Assembly: GCA_934500875.1 (NCBI GenBank)
Contig: CAKSTL010000009.1
Coordinates: 54,358-118,357 of the forward strand
Length of the DNA stretch: 64,000 nt
Source of the DNA: an uncultured Clostridia bacterium
GTDB lineage: Bacteria; Bacillota; Clostridia; UMGS1810
Reading direction: 5' to 3'
Shown here: positions 28,601-36,208 of the stretch, one piece after another
Position numbering within the stretch: the stretch's first letter is position 1
Layout: each line of letters opens with the position of its first letter
The notes under the pieces: model-generated
Seen by the model: the letters and a program-made list of their open reading frames with translations, nothing else
Told to the model about the DNA's origin: nothing
Databases searched by the model: none
Made by a program: the position numbers and the translations under genes

Positions 28601-29866
28601 GTATTTGAGCCTTGCGTTTTCAAGCATAAGCACCAATCCTGCATTTTCCGAATCCAAACCCTCGGTATAAGGAAAATTAAGCGTAAACGATTTTGAGTTG
28701 TCAACCTTTACGGATTTAACCGCTTTTCCCGACGAATCGGCAGCGTCGATAACTATATTGTCGCCGGCTTTAAGATAAGCCTTGTCAAAATAAACCGTAG
28801 CGTCTTTAAAGCTGTCATAGCCGTAAATATAGCTGCTTCCCGTGGTTTTGATATTTGCCGTTACGGATATTTTTTTGTCAATCGAGTTGTTGTAAAAATA
28901 ATTGTCATTGCCTGCATAGTGATAGTTTTTGCTGAAATTCACACTTTCAAGCGCAAAAGCGTTTCGGTATATACACGTGGAAGTACCGCTATAGAATATA
29001 CCGCCGTACATAGAGGTACTTTCAGACGGGAACTTAATGTTAAAACCGATGTCAATGCTGTATATATTGTTTTTATTCATATACTGCGAAACCAAAAGGC
29101 GGTTAGCAGTATAACCGAAGCCGTTATCTTTGTCATTAAAAAACTGAAATCCGTTTTTCTCAAGTTCGCTTTGGGTTATCTTTGAATTGTCGCCCTTTTT
29201 GCCGCCTACCGAAATTTCAATCTCCGGTGCGTCCGGATATTCCATACAGTTATATGACGAACCCATAATATCCGCATAACTGTCGCTGATTTTACAGTCC
29301 CATTTATGACTTATATTTCCGCTCTCTCCCATGGGTTCAATAAAGATTTCCTTGCCAAATTCATCATAAAAGTTTCCGGCTTGGTAAATTTTTCTTTTTG
29401 TGCCGGTGTAAACCGTATACGACTCTTTACGTCCGTTATTCTTATCAATCCATTCACCGCTGCTGGTGTCATTTGACTTTCCGGGATACCAGTCGAGAAT
29501 GTTTTTTGATTTACCGCTTTTGCTGACTTCTATTCTGATACGGTGTATTTTGTATCCGTCTTTGGTGTTGTTTTTAAGCGTAATAGAATCAAGCGTCCAC
29601 GGTGCACGGGAGGATTTTGTGCTGTATTTTGCATCGGCGCCTTTTTTGTTTACGCCGTCGTCAAGCTTTCCGCCCTCATCGCCGCCGTTGAATTTAAGCG
29701 TGACTTGAATTGCACCTTTTTTGGTGTGCGGATCGCTTCCGCCCGTTGCAGTGGTTACCGTTACTTTGTATTCCCACTCGGTTGCAGCCGTCGCAGGCTC
29801 AATATATGCAAGCGGTGCAAGCATACAGAGAGCAAGCAAAACGCACAACAGTTTTTTTAGTTTCAC
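22676..29866 (-). CDS. Giant secreted Ig-repeat protein (2396 aa)
   Basis: A 2396-residue exported protein with a GTG start at 29866 that overlaps the TetR gene stop (GTGA). Residues 1-28 are a signal peptide (KKLLCVLLALCMLAPLAY, cleavage near TAA). The body is a long series of Ig-like/bacterial beta-sandwich repeats marked by recurring linkers such as DNKAPVVTV, DNEGPVINL, DNTAPEAHL, DSEAPVSDI, DNNAPVVEW, DKTPPQLEC, DKKAPKITS and DKTAPVIDL, each opening a new domain. No SLH, LPXTG or membrane anchor is seen at the C-terminus, so it is either released or held by a partner, possibly the SLH protein encoded next. No enzymatic motif is recognised. Confidence 0.85.
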   Translation of the reverse strand: MKLKKLLCVLLALCMLAPLAYIEPATAATEWEYKVTVTTATGGSDPHTKKGAIQVTLKFNGGDEGGKLDDGVNKKGADAKYSTKSSRAPWTLDSITLKNNTKDGYKIHRIRIEVSKSGKSKNILDWYPGKSNDTSSGEWIDKNNGRKESYTVYTGTKRKIYQAGNFYDEFGKEIFIEPMGESGNISHKWDCKISDSYADIMGSSYNCMEYPDAPEIEISVGGKKGDNSKITQSELEKNGFQFFNDKDNGFGYTANRLLVSQYMNKNNIYSIDIGFNIKFPSESTSMYGGIFYSGTSTCIYRNAFALESVNFSKNYHYAGNDNYFYNNSIDKKISVTANIKTTGSSYIYGYDSFKDATVYFDKAYLKAGDNIVIDAADSSGKAVKSVKVDNSKSFTLNFPYTEGLDSENAGLVLMLENARLKYNMYSDLEVELKLWDENYNRSGFSNRPTQSGYFMSTHKLDSKNPTVAISAANGTDLNKWNKTVTLSSVPSEDIYYTAANGRQQGFLYMNLTNGTSAPAIYKYNYTEQNKGAASSLQKVPALKGFDTKITLALRDKLEGEFDLILSGYDYAGNMLQTVYKGIKLDNKAPVVTVSEKVNPKTDGKKGNVYDVKISDASGTGRLYYMFTKKHITDIPAYDNSGSHTSGEMDTTLDKWAYIEQKDTENGKTAAAYLDVEKGDSFIGYLVYFAVDEAGNKTDVSSKSININNEDTTYDVTPKNPEKPKSSYNIYITSNNNNKIEYLWKNYIKDEATGKMKENFITSYEVYNGCIDTSKDERTKNLNGTYTLEFKITPPSNTNIVYVPLNYVFDNEGPVINLTPSTESFKSTQTVSVYATDLSDVYSASARLVTPDGKNIDGMEEFSLGVSNGIVSQNINVCDVPAGAYALKVTATDANGLSATEISKPFFIKNSAPTGTVDVASSILHNGKSLISDENIKLSFDITEDFANASYAENQCVYYRISTVSGQFGEWKKAANGKVLGSMNTLSAKFVADENNIALVDGANTLFVQTAICTDGADESKIDLNTVKNDEIIFYFDNTAPEAHLSINDIHTKESIKGKLYVSDNLDSALKAVCSDANVKIGALSNGEFDITVLKNTDTVITVSDASNNSVNVKLVITGIDSEAPVSDITVAEKTSGERIDAAATVTVNDADANSVKFAFIPTDRLSGSTISDEFFTENLSEDILYRVVRSRAEEGKWEGENNIIYNVSVSGTDGSWYVGVRASDSLGNTVDKIFTDSPITAKDAELTANLSVSPVKTASRTVASVTYNVPVYTLSQDKIVDANSDIVKNNTLGIEDFNSLSTAQKIEAANLELAKLYALSYSGKYTFSADSNRVYDLYTVDDLGRTKHLTADVKDVDFNSPSGIKANVYSRTGEGIPYTYTLLKNEEVCAANTSEQQLSVIVEADGGDGNTLFLPKDDEYADTTYTNGLYFQKYASRQFAFYSRQPDENNPYDEGEIKGYTKLVYALNQIESDDGGYMRKVSDVTERIVSVFAFDKDATDTTDPGQVAEKSVVLSGIDNNAPVVEWSVSPEVLTYEMVDYGGEFYPELVAHPTPGNVTFTIRAQDKESGIGKIIALYIPDINGEEQEVAVPMTDENGNPTEYWSWDGSEHPFTDYEWDEATETQIPVQVIMPVKVEYFGDGDIYAEKMLTYTFTDAYSIKHAGVFVNTLGAKEQTYIHFRPEGDGGAEGGLSTVGLIYKMPIEEGIDYNIKYFFENASGDWEEITDKENTFYKNAKAVVEINDGRGVQRGLYVSNNSRSAEKLLSSYQNSFTFKLKDKYGYTHDAQAVLENFDTIPGTVDYSLSTTAKTNKDVEVKITVSDEKSGIGTVSLTDGKDSINIDMIDEYELTKEGVKSKYRVYRGNIEKNGTYSITLFDNARNKTVKSFNVKNINKDELKAEVAYSTKEYTSRPVTATLTFNRHNVRIVNVEPVATITSADYSVNYNTSVITFTKSGSLSVFFEDDYGNKGSESVAVGNIDKTPPQLECVADAVSDPSVVSVTFNKIDDLTSKMDLARKESDIFVTYGGMTKTVADEEGNKNSFVFYENGNYTFKVHDKEGLSSFLTVTIADLDKKAPKITSVKWSYEYDEFDELTNTWITKPANGERVPQEGKAGYVVGATASENENGKDAYPVTNKDVTVTVETDDDTRLAGSSDDYGKIKEKVYDQNGLFIFNTEKKNGLTASYGVDIEIIDKTAPVIDLTDLGSELVFYENSKMNSEYDISMIEYVKDGKYTAYKAYDVFNGRKADLTEKVKVTYDNNFNPNNLSLNKFDASKPYTVTYTVFDSAGNKTEVKRSIRLVGRNDTIALVNGALPDFAGRIETSGDSIKVSLANFAGTAYVRYEKGIKTMGQMKKIGTMVTKNADGDFEVSNLSEGWYTFYVQTDKRDYFTLCVYLCN

Positions 29867-30453
29867 TTTTTCTCAATCCCTTCCTCTTTAAAATTTTTGA
29901 TTATCGAAAATACCGAAAGTTTTAATGCCTCCATCTGCATTCTCAAATAATATTCGTCCTCAAACAGTGCGTAGTGCACTGCTGCGCGGACAAAGATAAA
30001 TATAAATCCTGAAAGGATATTTGACGGTATGCCGAGCTTGGGTGAAAGCACCTTTGCATATTCGGTGTAGCGTTTGCTCACACCGCCAAAGAACAGTTTT
30101 CCCTGTTCGACATACTTCGGATGAGTGTATACCTGATACATAAGACGGTATTTTTTGCCGTGTTTTTTTGCCGTCCAGTAGGGGATTTCGTCGATAAACC
30201 GCAAAATGTCGTTGGGGTTTTCGGGCGAAAGCGCCATAAAATCGTCCTCAACCTTTGCCATACAGTATGCGGTGGACTGCAAAATCAAATCGTCCACGTT
30301 GTCAAAGTATGCGTAAAGGTTTGCGCTGGTCATATTGCAGTATTTACCAAGCTCCTTTATGCCTGTGTCGCGCAGTCCGTTGTCGCAGTAACACTCAAAG
30401 CATCTTTCCATTATTTCTTTCTTTTTTTCCTCTTTGTAATCCGAATTTCTCAT
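29863..30453 (-). CDS. TetR-family transcriptional regulator
   Basis: A 196-residue TetR-type protein. The N-terminal HTH (about 10-55) reads MERCFECYCDNGLRDTGIKELGKYCNMTSANLYAYFDN with the family GI.ELGKYCNMTSANLYAYF pattern; the rest is the all-helical ligand domain, without recognisable ligand signature. GAGGTG lies five bases before ATG 30453; an in-frame codon 14 residues upstream overlaps the operator region and is rejected. Its stop overlaps the start of the 2396-residue exoprotein, so regulator and giant proteins are translationally linked. A palindrome on its own -10 element suggests autoregulation and thereby control of the whole operon. Confidence 0.88.
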   Translation of the reverse strand: MRNSDYKEEKKKEIMERCFECYCDNGLRDTGIKELGKYCNMTSANLYAYFDNVDDLILQSTAYCMAKVEDDFMALSPENPNDILRFIDEIPYWTAKKHGKKYRLMYQVYTHPKYVEQGKLFFGGVSKRYTEYAKVLSPKLGIPSNILSGFIFIFVRAAVHYALFEDEYYLRMQMEALKLSVFSIIKNFKEEGIEKK

Positions 30454-30485
30454 CAATTCACCTCTATTTATTGATTGATAAATAA

Positions 30486-30514
30486 ATTGTATCATACAAA
30501 TAAAAAAAATTCAA
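30486..30514 (-). promoter_or_regulatory. sigma-A promoter of the tetR-giant protein operon
   Basis: On the minus strand TTGAAT (30509-30514), 17 bases, TACAAT (30486-30491), about 33 bases before the regulator start. Confidence 0.75.
30487..30499. promoter_or_regulatory. Putative TetR operator
   Basis: Perfect 13-base palindrome TTGTATCATACAA covering most of the -10 element. Position and symmetry fit a repressor site for the adjacent TetR-type protein (inference). Confidence 0.55.
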
Positions 30515-30537
30515 TACAAAAAGCGAAAAAAGTAAAA

Positions 30538-30567
30538 AATATTCCAAGATTTTTTTCTTGGAATATT
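30538..30567 (-). terminator. radA terminator
   Basis: 11-bp perfect stem AATATTCCAAG / CTTGGAATATT with an 8-base loop, followed on the minus strand by TTTTTTACTTTTTT. It lies between the radA stop and the tetR promoter. Confidence 0.85.
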
Positions 30568-30631
30568 TGCTAACATAATATTATGAAATTTTTGAAAAAA
30601 TATGATAAAACAGTGTCGGAAAAAGTGCGCC

Positions 30632-32008
30632 TTATTCGGGTATCTTTGCCTTTTTACCGCTCTTTGCGCAATAGCTTATTGCCTGATAAACGGTTTTAAC
30701 GCCTACAATTTCAATATCAGCATTTTTAACGCTTTTTAAATTGTCGGCAGGAAGAATGATGCGTGAAAATCCCAGTTTTTTCGCCTCGTTGACACGTTTT
30801 TCGGGATACGTTATGCTTCTTACCTCGCCGGTTAAGCCCACTTCTCCCAAAACGGCGGTTTCGTAATCGACAATAAAATTTTTATAGTTTGACGCAATCG
30901 CCATTACCGCTGCAAGGTCGGTTGCCGGCTCGCTTATTTTAAGACCGCCGGCAATGTTTAAATAAACGTCCTGATTCTGCATATTGTAGCCAAGCTTTTT
31001 TTCAAGAATTGCAACAAGCATAACGGCACGGTTGTAGTCAAGACCGGTTGCCATCCTGCGTGCGTTTCCGAAACCCGTGGGTGAGGAGAGCGCCTGAATT
31101 TCGGCAAGAATGGGACGTGTTCCTTCAAACGTGCAGGTAATAACCGAGCCGGAGGCGTTTTCGGGACGTCCGCTTATCATCATTTCGGACGGGTTTTTAA
31201 CCTCGCAAAGACCCGAATCGGTCATTTCAAAAACGCCAATCTCGTTGGTTGAGCCGAAACGGTTTTTGATTGTGCGCAAAATTCTGTAGCTCTGGTGGCG
31301 CTCGCCCTCAAAATAAAGAACGCAGTCCACCATATGCTCTAAAATTTTGGGGCCTGCAATGCTGCCTTCCTTTGTGACGTGTCCGACTATCAGAACCGTT
31401 GTGCCCGATTGCTTTGCAAACCGCATAAGCGAATGTGTGCACTCACGCACCTGCGAAACACTGCCCGGCACTGAGCCGCTGTCCTCCGAAAACATAGTCT
31501 GAATGGAGTCGATAATAAGAATATTGCTTTTTTCGTCTTTTGCCGCCTCAATAATTTTGTCGAGCGACGTTTCGGATAAAAGCAACAGATTTTCGGTTGT
31601 AATCTTAAGCCTGTCCGCCCTTATTTTAATTTGGTTAAGCGATTCCTCGCCCGAAGCGTAAAGAATTTTTTGAGTTTTGCCCAAATATTCGCAAATCTGC
31701 AAAAGAAGGGTTGATTTTCCTATTCCGGGGTCGCCGCCCACAAGCACCATTTCGCCGGTGACAAGGCCGCCGCCGAGAACTCTGTCAAGCTCTTTGAGAT
31801 GAGTTTGAGTCCTCTTTTCGGACATTGACACAATTTCCGAAAGCTTTTTCGGAGCGTCAAACGACGTAATGCCCCTCGCTTTTGTCTTTTTTGTTTCAAC
31901 AATCTCTTCTTCAAATGTATTCCAGCGTCCGCACGACGGGCACTTTCCAAGCCATTTTACGGTTTCGTGACCGCACTGCGAGCAGACAAATTTTGTTTTT
32001 TCAGCCAT
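30632..32008 (-). CDS. radA: DNA repair protein RadA
   Basis: A 458-residue RadA/Sms, a RecA-like branch-migration ATPase for recombination. The N-terminal zinc ribbon has Cys9, 12, 23 and 26 (CSQCG, CPSCG). Walker A is GGDPGIGKST (91-100), the RadA-specific KNRFG motif is present near 245-250, and the C-terminal Lon-protease-like domain carries the AVLGEVGLTGEVR segment. The start at 32008 has GAGGTG six bases upstream; an ATG three codons earlier is less likely. It is a single-gene unit ending at a strong terminator. Confidence 0.97.
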   Translation of the reverse strand: MAEKTKFVCSQCGHETVKWLGKCPSCGRWNTFEEEIVETKKTKARGITSFDAPKKLSEIVSMSEKRTQTHLKELDRVLGGGLVTGEMVLVGGDPGIGKSTLLLQICEYLGKTQKILYASGEESLNQIKIRADRLKITTENLLLLSETSLDKIIEAAKDEKSNILIIDSIQTMFSEDSGSVPGSVSQVRECTHSLMRFAKQSGTTVLIVGHVTKEGSIAGPKILEHMVDCVLYFEGERHQSYRILRTIKNRFGSTNEIGVFEMTDSGLCEVKNPSEMMISGRPENASGSVITCTFEGTRPILAEIQALSSPTGFGNARRMATGLDYNRAVMLVAILEKKLGYNMQNQDVYLNIAGGLKISEPATDLAAVMAIASNYKNFIVDYETAVLGEVGLTGEVRSITYPEKRVNEAKKLGFSRIILPADNLKSVKNADIEIVGVKTVYQAISYCAKSGKKAKIPE

Positions 32009-32165
32009 ATGTAACACCTCATTTAATAATATATAATAATTTTTGCAAAATGTCCATATAATTTAACAAATAATTTTAAAAGTGCGAAAAAACGAGCAAA
32101 CCGCATAAAACGGTAAAATTTTAAAGATATGTCAAACCAAACAGAAAAAACTGACCGAAACAGTG

Positions 32166-32184
32166 CAAAATTGGTCAAAATTGG
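32166..32184. promoter_or_regulatory. Direct repeat next to a -35 element
   Basis: Two copies of CAAAATTGG (32166-32174 and 32176-32184), one helical turn apart, three bases upstream of the glycosyltransferase -35. The geometry suits an activator site; no regulator is assigned. Confidence 0.4.
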
Positions 32185-32187
32185 CAC

Positions 32188-32216
32188 TTGATTATGTTAA
32201 ATTAATAGTATATAAT
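32188..32216 (+). promoter_or_regulatory. sigma-A promoter of the GT2 gene
   Basis: TTGATT (32188-32193), 17 bases, TATAAT (32211-32216). Confidence 0.8.
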
Positions 32217-32266
32217 ACAGTTTGGTGAATTTAAAATTAACAAAATCTGCTTTTGAGGTGATTTTT

Positions 32267-33544
32267 GTGCCGGAAAGTTTAAGAATGATTATTTATTTTA
32301 TCAGTGCATTTATATCGCTGTTTGTTTTTGCATACGGCGGTTATTATTTTGTTGTGTCCGTTTTCGGCTGGTCGGACAGGCAAACGAACGTTATGCCCAA
32401 AACCAACAAAATCCATACGTTTGCGCTGATTGTTGCGGCGCATAACGAAGAAGCAGTAATCGGCGAAATGGTGCAGAGCCTTTTCAGGCTTCATTACCCG
32501 AAAGAAGCGTATGACGTTTTCGTCATTGCCGATAACTGCACCGATTCCACGGCTCTGGTTGCAAAAAATGCAGGCGCAATGGTTTATGAACGTACAAACG
32601 CAACCTTAAAAGGCAAGGGTCACGCTCTTGAGTGGATGTTTGACAAGATTTTCAAAATGGATAAAAAGTATGACAGTATATCCATTTTTGACGCAGATAA
32701 TCTGGTAAGCCAGAATTACCTTACCGAGATGAACAAAGAGCTTAACAAGGGCTATCAGGTTGTTCAGGGCAGCGTGGACAGCAAAAATCCGTTCGATTCG
32801 TGGGTAACGTGCGCATATTCGGTGTCGTTCTGGTTGATTTCAAGGCTCTTTCAGAATGCACGTTATAATCTTGGCATAACCTGTCAGCTTAGCGGAACGG
32901 GATTTGTAATTTCGACAGACCTGTTAAAGGAAATGGGCTGGGGCGCAACCTGCCTTACCGAGGATATGGAATTTACCGCAAAGCTTGCGCTTACCGGAAG
33001 AAAAGTCGGCTGGGCGCACAAGGCGGTTGTATACGATGAAAAACCGCTTACGTTTATGCAGTCGTGGCATCAGAGAATACGCTGGATGCAGGGTCATTCC
33101 GATGTTGCGTCAAGATTTGCAAAAAAGCTTTTCATCAAAGCGTTTAAAGATAAAGACCTTTCGGCATTCGACTGCGGAGTTTATCTTTTGCAGCCTGTCA
33201 AAATTCTGTGTCTTTTGTTTGCAACGGTTATGACGTGGGTGCAGGTAACCGGTGTTATAGAGGTGTTTGAAATAAGCAAAGCGTTCGGCGACCCTCAGCT
33301 TTGGAGTGCGGTTGCGGTTTTGCAGATGATGTATATTCCGTTTGTCATAACGTATGAAAAGCGTATGATAAATTTGAGGCTTATATGGTGTTATGTAACA
33401 TTCTGGCTCTATTCGCTCACCTGGATTCCGATTACAATTATCGGCTGGCTGAAAAAGGATAACAAAGAATGGTCACACACCAAGCATACAAGGTCTATCT
33501 CGCTTGAAGAGCTTGAAGAGGCGGAAAAAATACAAAATATTTGA
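32267..33544 (+). CDS. Membrane-bound family 2 glycosyltransferase
   Basis: About 425 residues. One N-terminal transmembrane helix (after PESLRM), a cytoplasmic GT-A domain and two to three C-terminal helices (around VKILCLLFATVMTWV, WSAVAVLQMMYIPFVI, WCYVTFWLYSLTW). GT2 features: AAHNEEAVI, DNCTDST, the metal-binding DADN, TEDMEFT (catalytic Asp region) and QRIRW (the QxxRW motif of processive synthases such as hyaluronan or poly-GlcNAc synthases). It therefore probably polymerises or transfers sugars for a surface polysaccharide; the sugar is unknown. GTG at 32267 is chosen because GAGGTG lies six bases before it; the upstream in-frame TTG lies at the transcription start. Confidence 0.88.
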   Translation: MPESLRMIIYFISAFISLFVFAYGGYYFVVSVFGWSDRQTNVMPKTNKIHTFALIVAAHNEEAVIGEMVQSLFRLHYPKEAYDVFVIADNCTDSTALVAKNAGAMVYERTNATLKGKGHALEWMFDKIFKMDKKYDSISIFDADNLVSQNYLTEMNKELNKGYQVVQGSVDSKNPFDSWVTCAYSVSFWLISRLFQNARYNLGITCQLSGTGFVISTDLLKEMGWGATCLTEDMEFTAKLALTGRKVGWAHKAVVYDEKPLTFMQSWHQRIRWMQGHSDVASRFAKKLFIKAFKDKDLSAFDCGVYLLQPVKILCLLFATVMTWVQVTGVIEVFEISKAFGDPQLWSAVAVLQMMYIPFVITYEKRMINLRLIWCYVTFWLYSLTWIPITIIGWLKKDNKEWSHTKHTRSISLEELEEAEKIQNI

Positions 33545-33554
33545 AATTAAGACT

Positions 33555-33606
33555 AAAATCAGCTTACAATCGGCAGTATGTGTCCGTTGGGGCTGATTTT
33601 TTATTT
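33555..33606 (+). terminator. Probable terminator after GT2 gene
   Basis: 9-bp arms AAAATCAGC / GCTGATTTT separated by a 28-base loop, ending in a T run. Confidence 0.5.
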
Positions 33607-33673
33607 AAAAACTATTGCAAATTATGCAAAAAAGAGGTAGAATTATAATATACTTTAAAAAAGGAGAAAGAAG

Positions 33674-34915
33674 ATGTATACGACAGACGAAATCAGAAAA
33701 CAGGACGCACAGGTTGCGGACGCAATTGAAATGGAAGTTGAAAGACAGCGCAGTAAAATCGAACTGATTGCAAGTGAAAATTTTGTCAGCAACGCAGTTA
33801 TCGAGGCAATGGGCACACCGCTTACAAACAAGTATGCGGAAGGATACCCGGGAAAAAGATATTACGGCGGCTGCGAATGTGTTGATATTGTGGAAAATCT
33901 CGCAATTGAAAGAGCAAAAAAGATTTTCGGCGCAGAACACGCAAACGTTCAGCCTCATTCGGGCGCACAGGCTAATATGGCAGTATTTTTCGCAACCCTT
34001 AAGCCGGGTGATACGGTGCTGGGTATGAATCTTTCCCACGGCGGTCATCTCTCGCACGGAAGTCCTGTAAATATGTCGGGTGCATATTTTAATATCGTTC
34101 AGTACGGCGTTGACAGGGACACTCAGGTTATCGATTATGACGAGGTTGAGAAAATTGCGGTTGAATGTAAGCCCAAGCTCATTGTTGCAGGCGCAAGCGC
34201 ATATTCGAGAACCATAGATTTTAAGCGTTTTTCCGAAATCGCCAAAAAGGTGGGCGCATATCTTATGGTTGACATTGCGCACATTGCGGGACTTGTTGCG
34301 GCAGGGCTTCATCCAAGCCCTGTTCCGTATGCGGATTTTGTAACCACAACAACCCACAAAACCTTAAGAGGTCCGAGGGGAGGGCTTATACTCTGCAAAG
34401 AAGAGTATGCAAAAATGATTAACAAAGCGGTATTCCCCGGTATACAGGGCGGCCCGCTTATGCACATAATTGCTGCAAAGGCGGTTTGCTTCGGCGAGGC
34501 GCTGACAGACGAATTTAAAGCTTATCAGACCCAGATTATCAAAAACGCAAAGGCTCTTTGCGCATCCCTTATTGAAAAAGGCTTTAAAATTGTGTCGGGC
34601 GGAACGGATAACCATCTTATGCTTGTTGACCTTACAAATATGAATCTTACGGGAAAAGAAGCGGAAAAAATGCTTGACGAAATCGGCGTTACCGTTAACA
34701 AAAACACAATTCCGTTTGAAACCACAAGTCCGTTTATCACAAGCGGTATAAGAATAGGCACCCCTGCGGTTACATCAAGAGGATTTAAAGAAGAGGATAT
34801 GGACAAAATTGCTGAAATTATTTATCTTACGCTTTCGGATTTTGAAAAAAATCAGTCGGAAGCAAAGAAAATGGTAGGCGAGCTTTGCACAAAATATCCT
34901 TTGTATGAGAAATAA
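33674..34915 (+). CDS. glyA: Serine hydroxymethyltransferase
   Basis: A 413-residue PLP enzyme interconverting serine and glycine with tetrahydrofolate. Diagnostic segments are SENFVSNAV (33-41), NKYAEGYPGKRYYGG, HSGAQAN, and TTTHKTLRGPRGG with the Schiff-base lysine at about 224. Length is normal. AAAGGAGAAAG precedes the ATG. It leads a plus-strand run with rarA 18 bases downstream. Confidence 0.98.
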   Translation: MYTTDEIRKQDAQVADAIEMEVERQRSKIELIASENFVSNAVIEAMGTPLTNKYAEGYPGKRYYGGCECVDIVENLAIERAKKIFGAEHANVQPHSGAQANMAVFFATLKPGDTVLGMNLSHGGHLSHGSPVNMSGAYFNIVQYGVDRDTQVIDYDEVEKIAVECKPKLIVAGASAYSRTIDFKRFSEIAKKVGAYLMVDIAHIAGLVAAGLHPSPVPYADFVTTTTHKTLRGPRGGLILCKEEYAKMINKAVFPGIQGGPLMHIIAAKAVCFGEALTDEFKAYQTQIIKNAKALCASLIEKGFKIVSGGTDNHLMLVDLTNMNLTGKEAEKMLDEIGVTVNKNTIPFETTSPFITSGIRIGTPAVTSRGFKEEDMDKIAEIIYLTLSDFEKNQSEAKKMVGELCTKYPLYEK

Positions 34916-34933
34916 TTTTTTTGGTGATTTAGT

Positions 34934-36208
34934 ATGAATATCCCATTGGCAGAAAGGCTGCGCCCGACCCGTCTTGACGACATTGTGGGGCAAACTCACC
35001 TTATCGGCGAGGGCAAAATTCTGACAAATATTTTAAAAACAGGCAGAATTCCGAATATGATTTTTTACGGCCCGTCGGGAACTGGTAAAACCACGGTTGC
35101 AAACATTTGTGCAAATGCGGCAAACAGAGCGTTTTTTAAGCTTAACGCAACAACTGCGTCGCTCAAGGATGTGCGTGAAATTGCAGATAAAATCTCGGAA
35201 CACGAAAACGGTATTCTTTTGTACCTTGACGAAATTCAGAATTTTAACAAAAAACAGCAGCAGTCGCTGTTGGAGTATATTGAAAACGGCAAGATAACGC
35301 TTATTGCAAGCACTACCGAAAATCCGCATTTTTACGTTTACAACGCAGTTTTGTCACGTTCCACGGTGCTGGAATTCAAAAGTATTTTGCCCAAGGATAT
35401 AAAAAGAGCGGTTCTGCGTGCGGTTGAGGCGGTTAAAAGCGATTATCCCGACCGTGAAATCGAGTTTTCGGATGAGGCGGCAGACCATATCGCCAACGCA
35501 AGCGGCGGCGACGTGCGAAAGGCGCTCAATGCGGTTGAGGTGTGCGTTTTGTCGCAAAGCTACAGTATGACCGATAAAATTTGCGTTACGCTTGACGTTG
35601 CGGTTGACTGCACCCAGACAAGCTCGTTTGCGCACGATAAAAACGGTGATGACCATTATGACGTTATCAGCGCATTTCAAAAATCAATACGCGGAAGCGA
35701 CGCCGACGCAGGAATTTATTATCTTGCACGGCTTCTTTCGGGCGGCGACCTTATAACGGCGTGCAGAAGGCTTTTGGTTATCGCCTCCGAGGATGTGGGT
35801 CTTGCGTATCCGAATGCGGCGGTAATCACAAAAGCGTGCGTTGACAGCGCCCTCCAGCTTGGGCTTCCCGAAGCAAGAATTCCGCTTGCCGAGGCGGTGA
35901 TACTTCTTGCAAATTCGCCGAAGTCAAATTCTGCGATATGCGCTATCGACGAGGCTATGAGTGACGTTCAGACCACAGATACGGGTTCTGTTCCGCTGCA
36001 TCTTAAGGACAGTCATTACAAAGGTGCGGCGTCGCTCGGCAGAGGTGTTGAGTACAAATATCCGCACAATTACGAAAACGCATATGTTCCTCAGCAGTAT
36101 CTGCCCGATAAGATTAAGAATAAAAAATATTATATTCCGCATAACAACAAAACCGAAAATTCATTTAAGTCATATATTGAAAAAATCAAAGGGGGCGGCA
36201 AAGAATGA
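34934..36208 (+). CDS. rarA: Replication-associated recombination protein A (MgsA)
   Basis: A 424-residue AAA+ ATPase of the RarA/MgsA/WRNIP1 family acting at stalled forks. LAERLRPTRLDDIVGQTHL opens the protein, Walker A is GPSGTGKTT (about 45-53), Walker B is LYLDEIQNFNK, and TTENPHFYVYNAVLSRS is sensor 1. The MgsA C-terminal tetramerisation region is present (YLARLLSGGDL, SEDVGLAYPNA, AICAIDEAMSDV). It overlaps the next gene by four bases. Confidence 0.96.
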   Translation: MNIPLAERLRPTRLDDIVGQTHLIGEGKILTNILKTGRIPNMIFYGPSGTGKTTVANICANAANRAFFKLNATTASLKDVREIADKISEHENGILLYLDEIQNFNKKQQQSLLEYIENGKITLIASTTENPHFYVYNAVLSRSTVLEFKSILPKDIKRAVLRAVEAVKSDYPDREIEFSDEAADHIANASGGDVRKALNAVEVCVLSQSYSMTDKICVTLDVAVDCTQTSSFAHDKNGDDHYDVISAFQKSIRGSDADAGIYYLARLLSGGDLITACRRLLVIASEDVGLAYPNAAVITKACVDSALQLGLPEARIPLAEAVILLANSPKSNSAICAIDEAMSDVQTTDTGSVPLHLKDSHYKGAASLGRGVEYKYPHNYENAYVPQQYLPDKIKNKKYYIPHNNKTENSFKSYIEKIKGGGKE

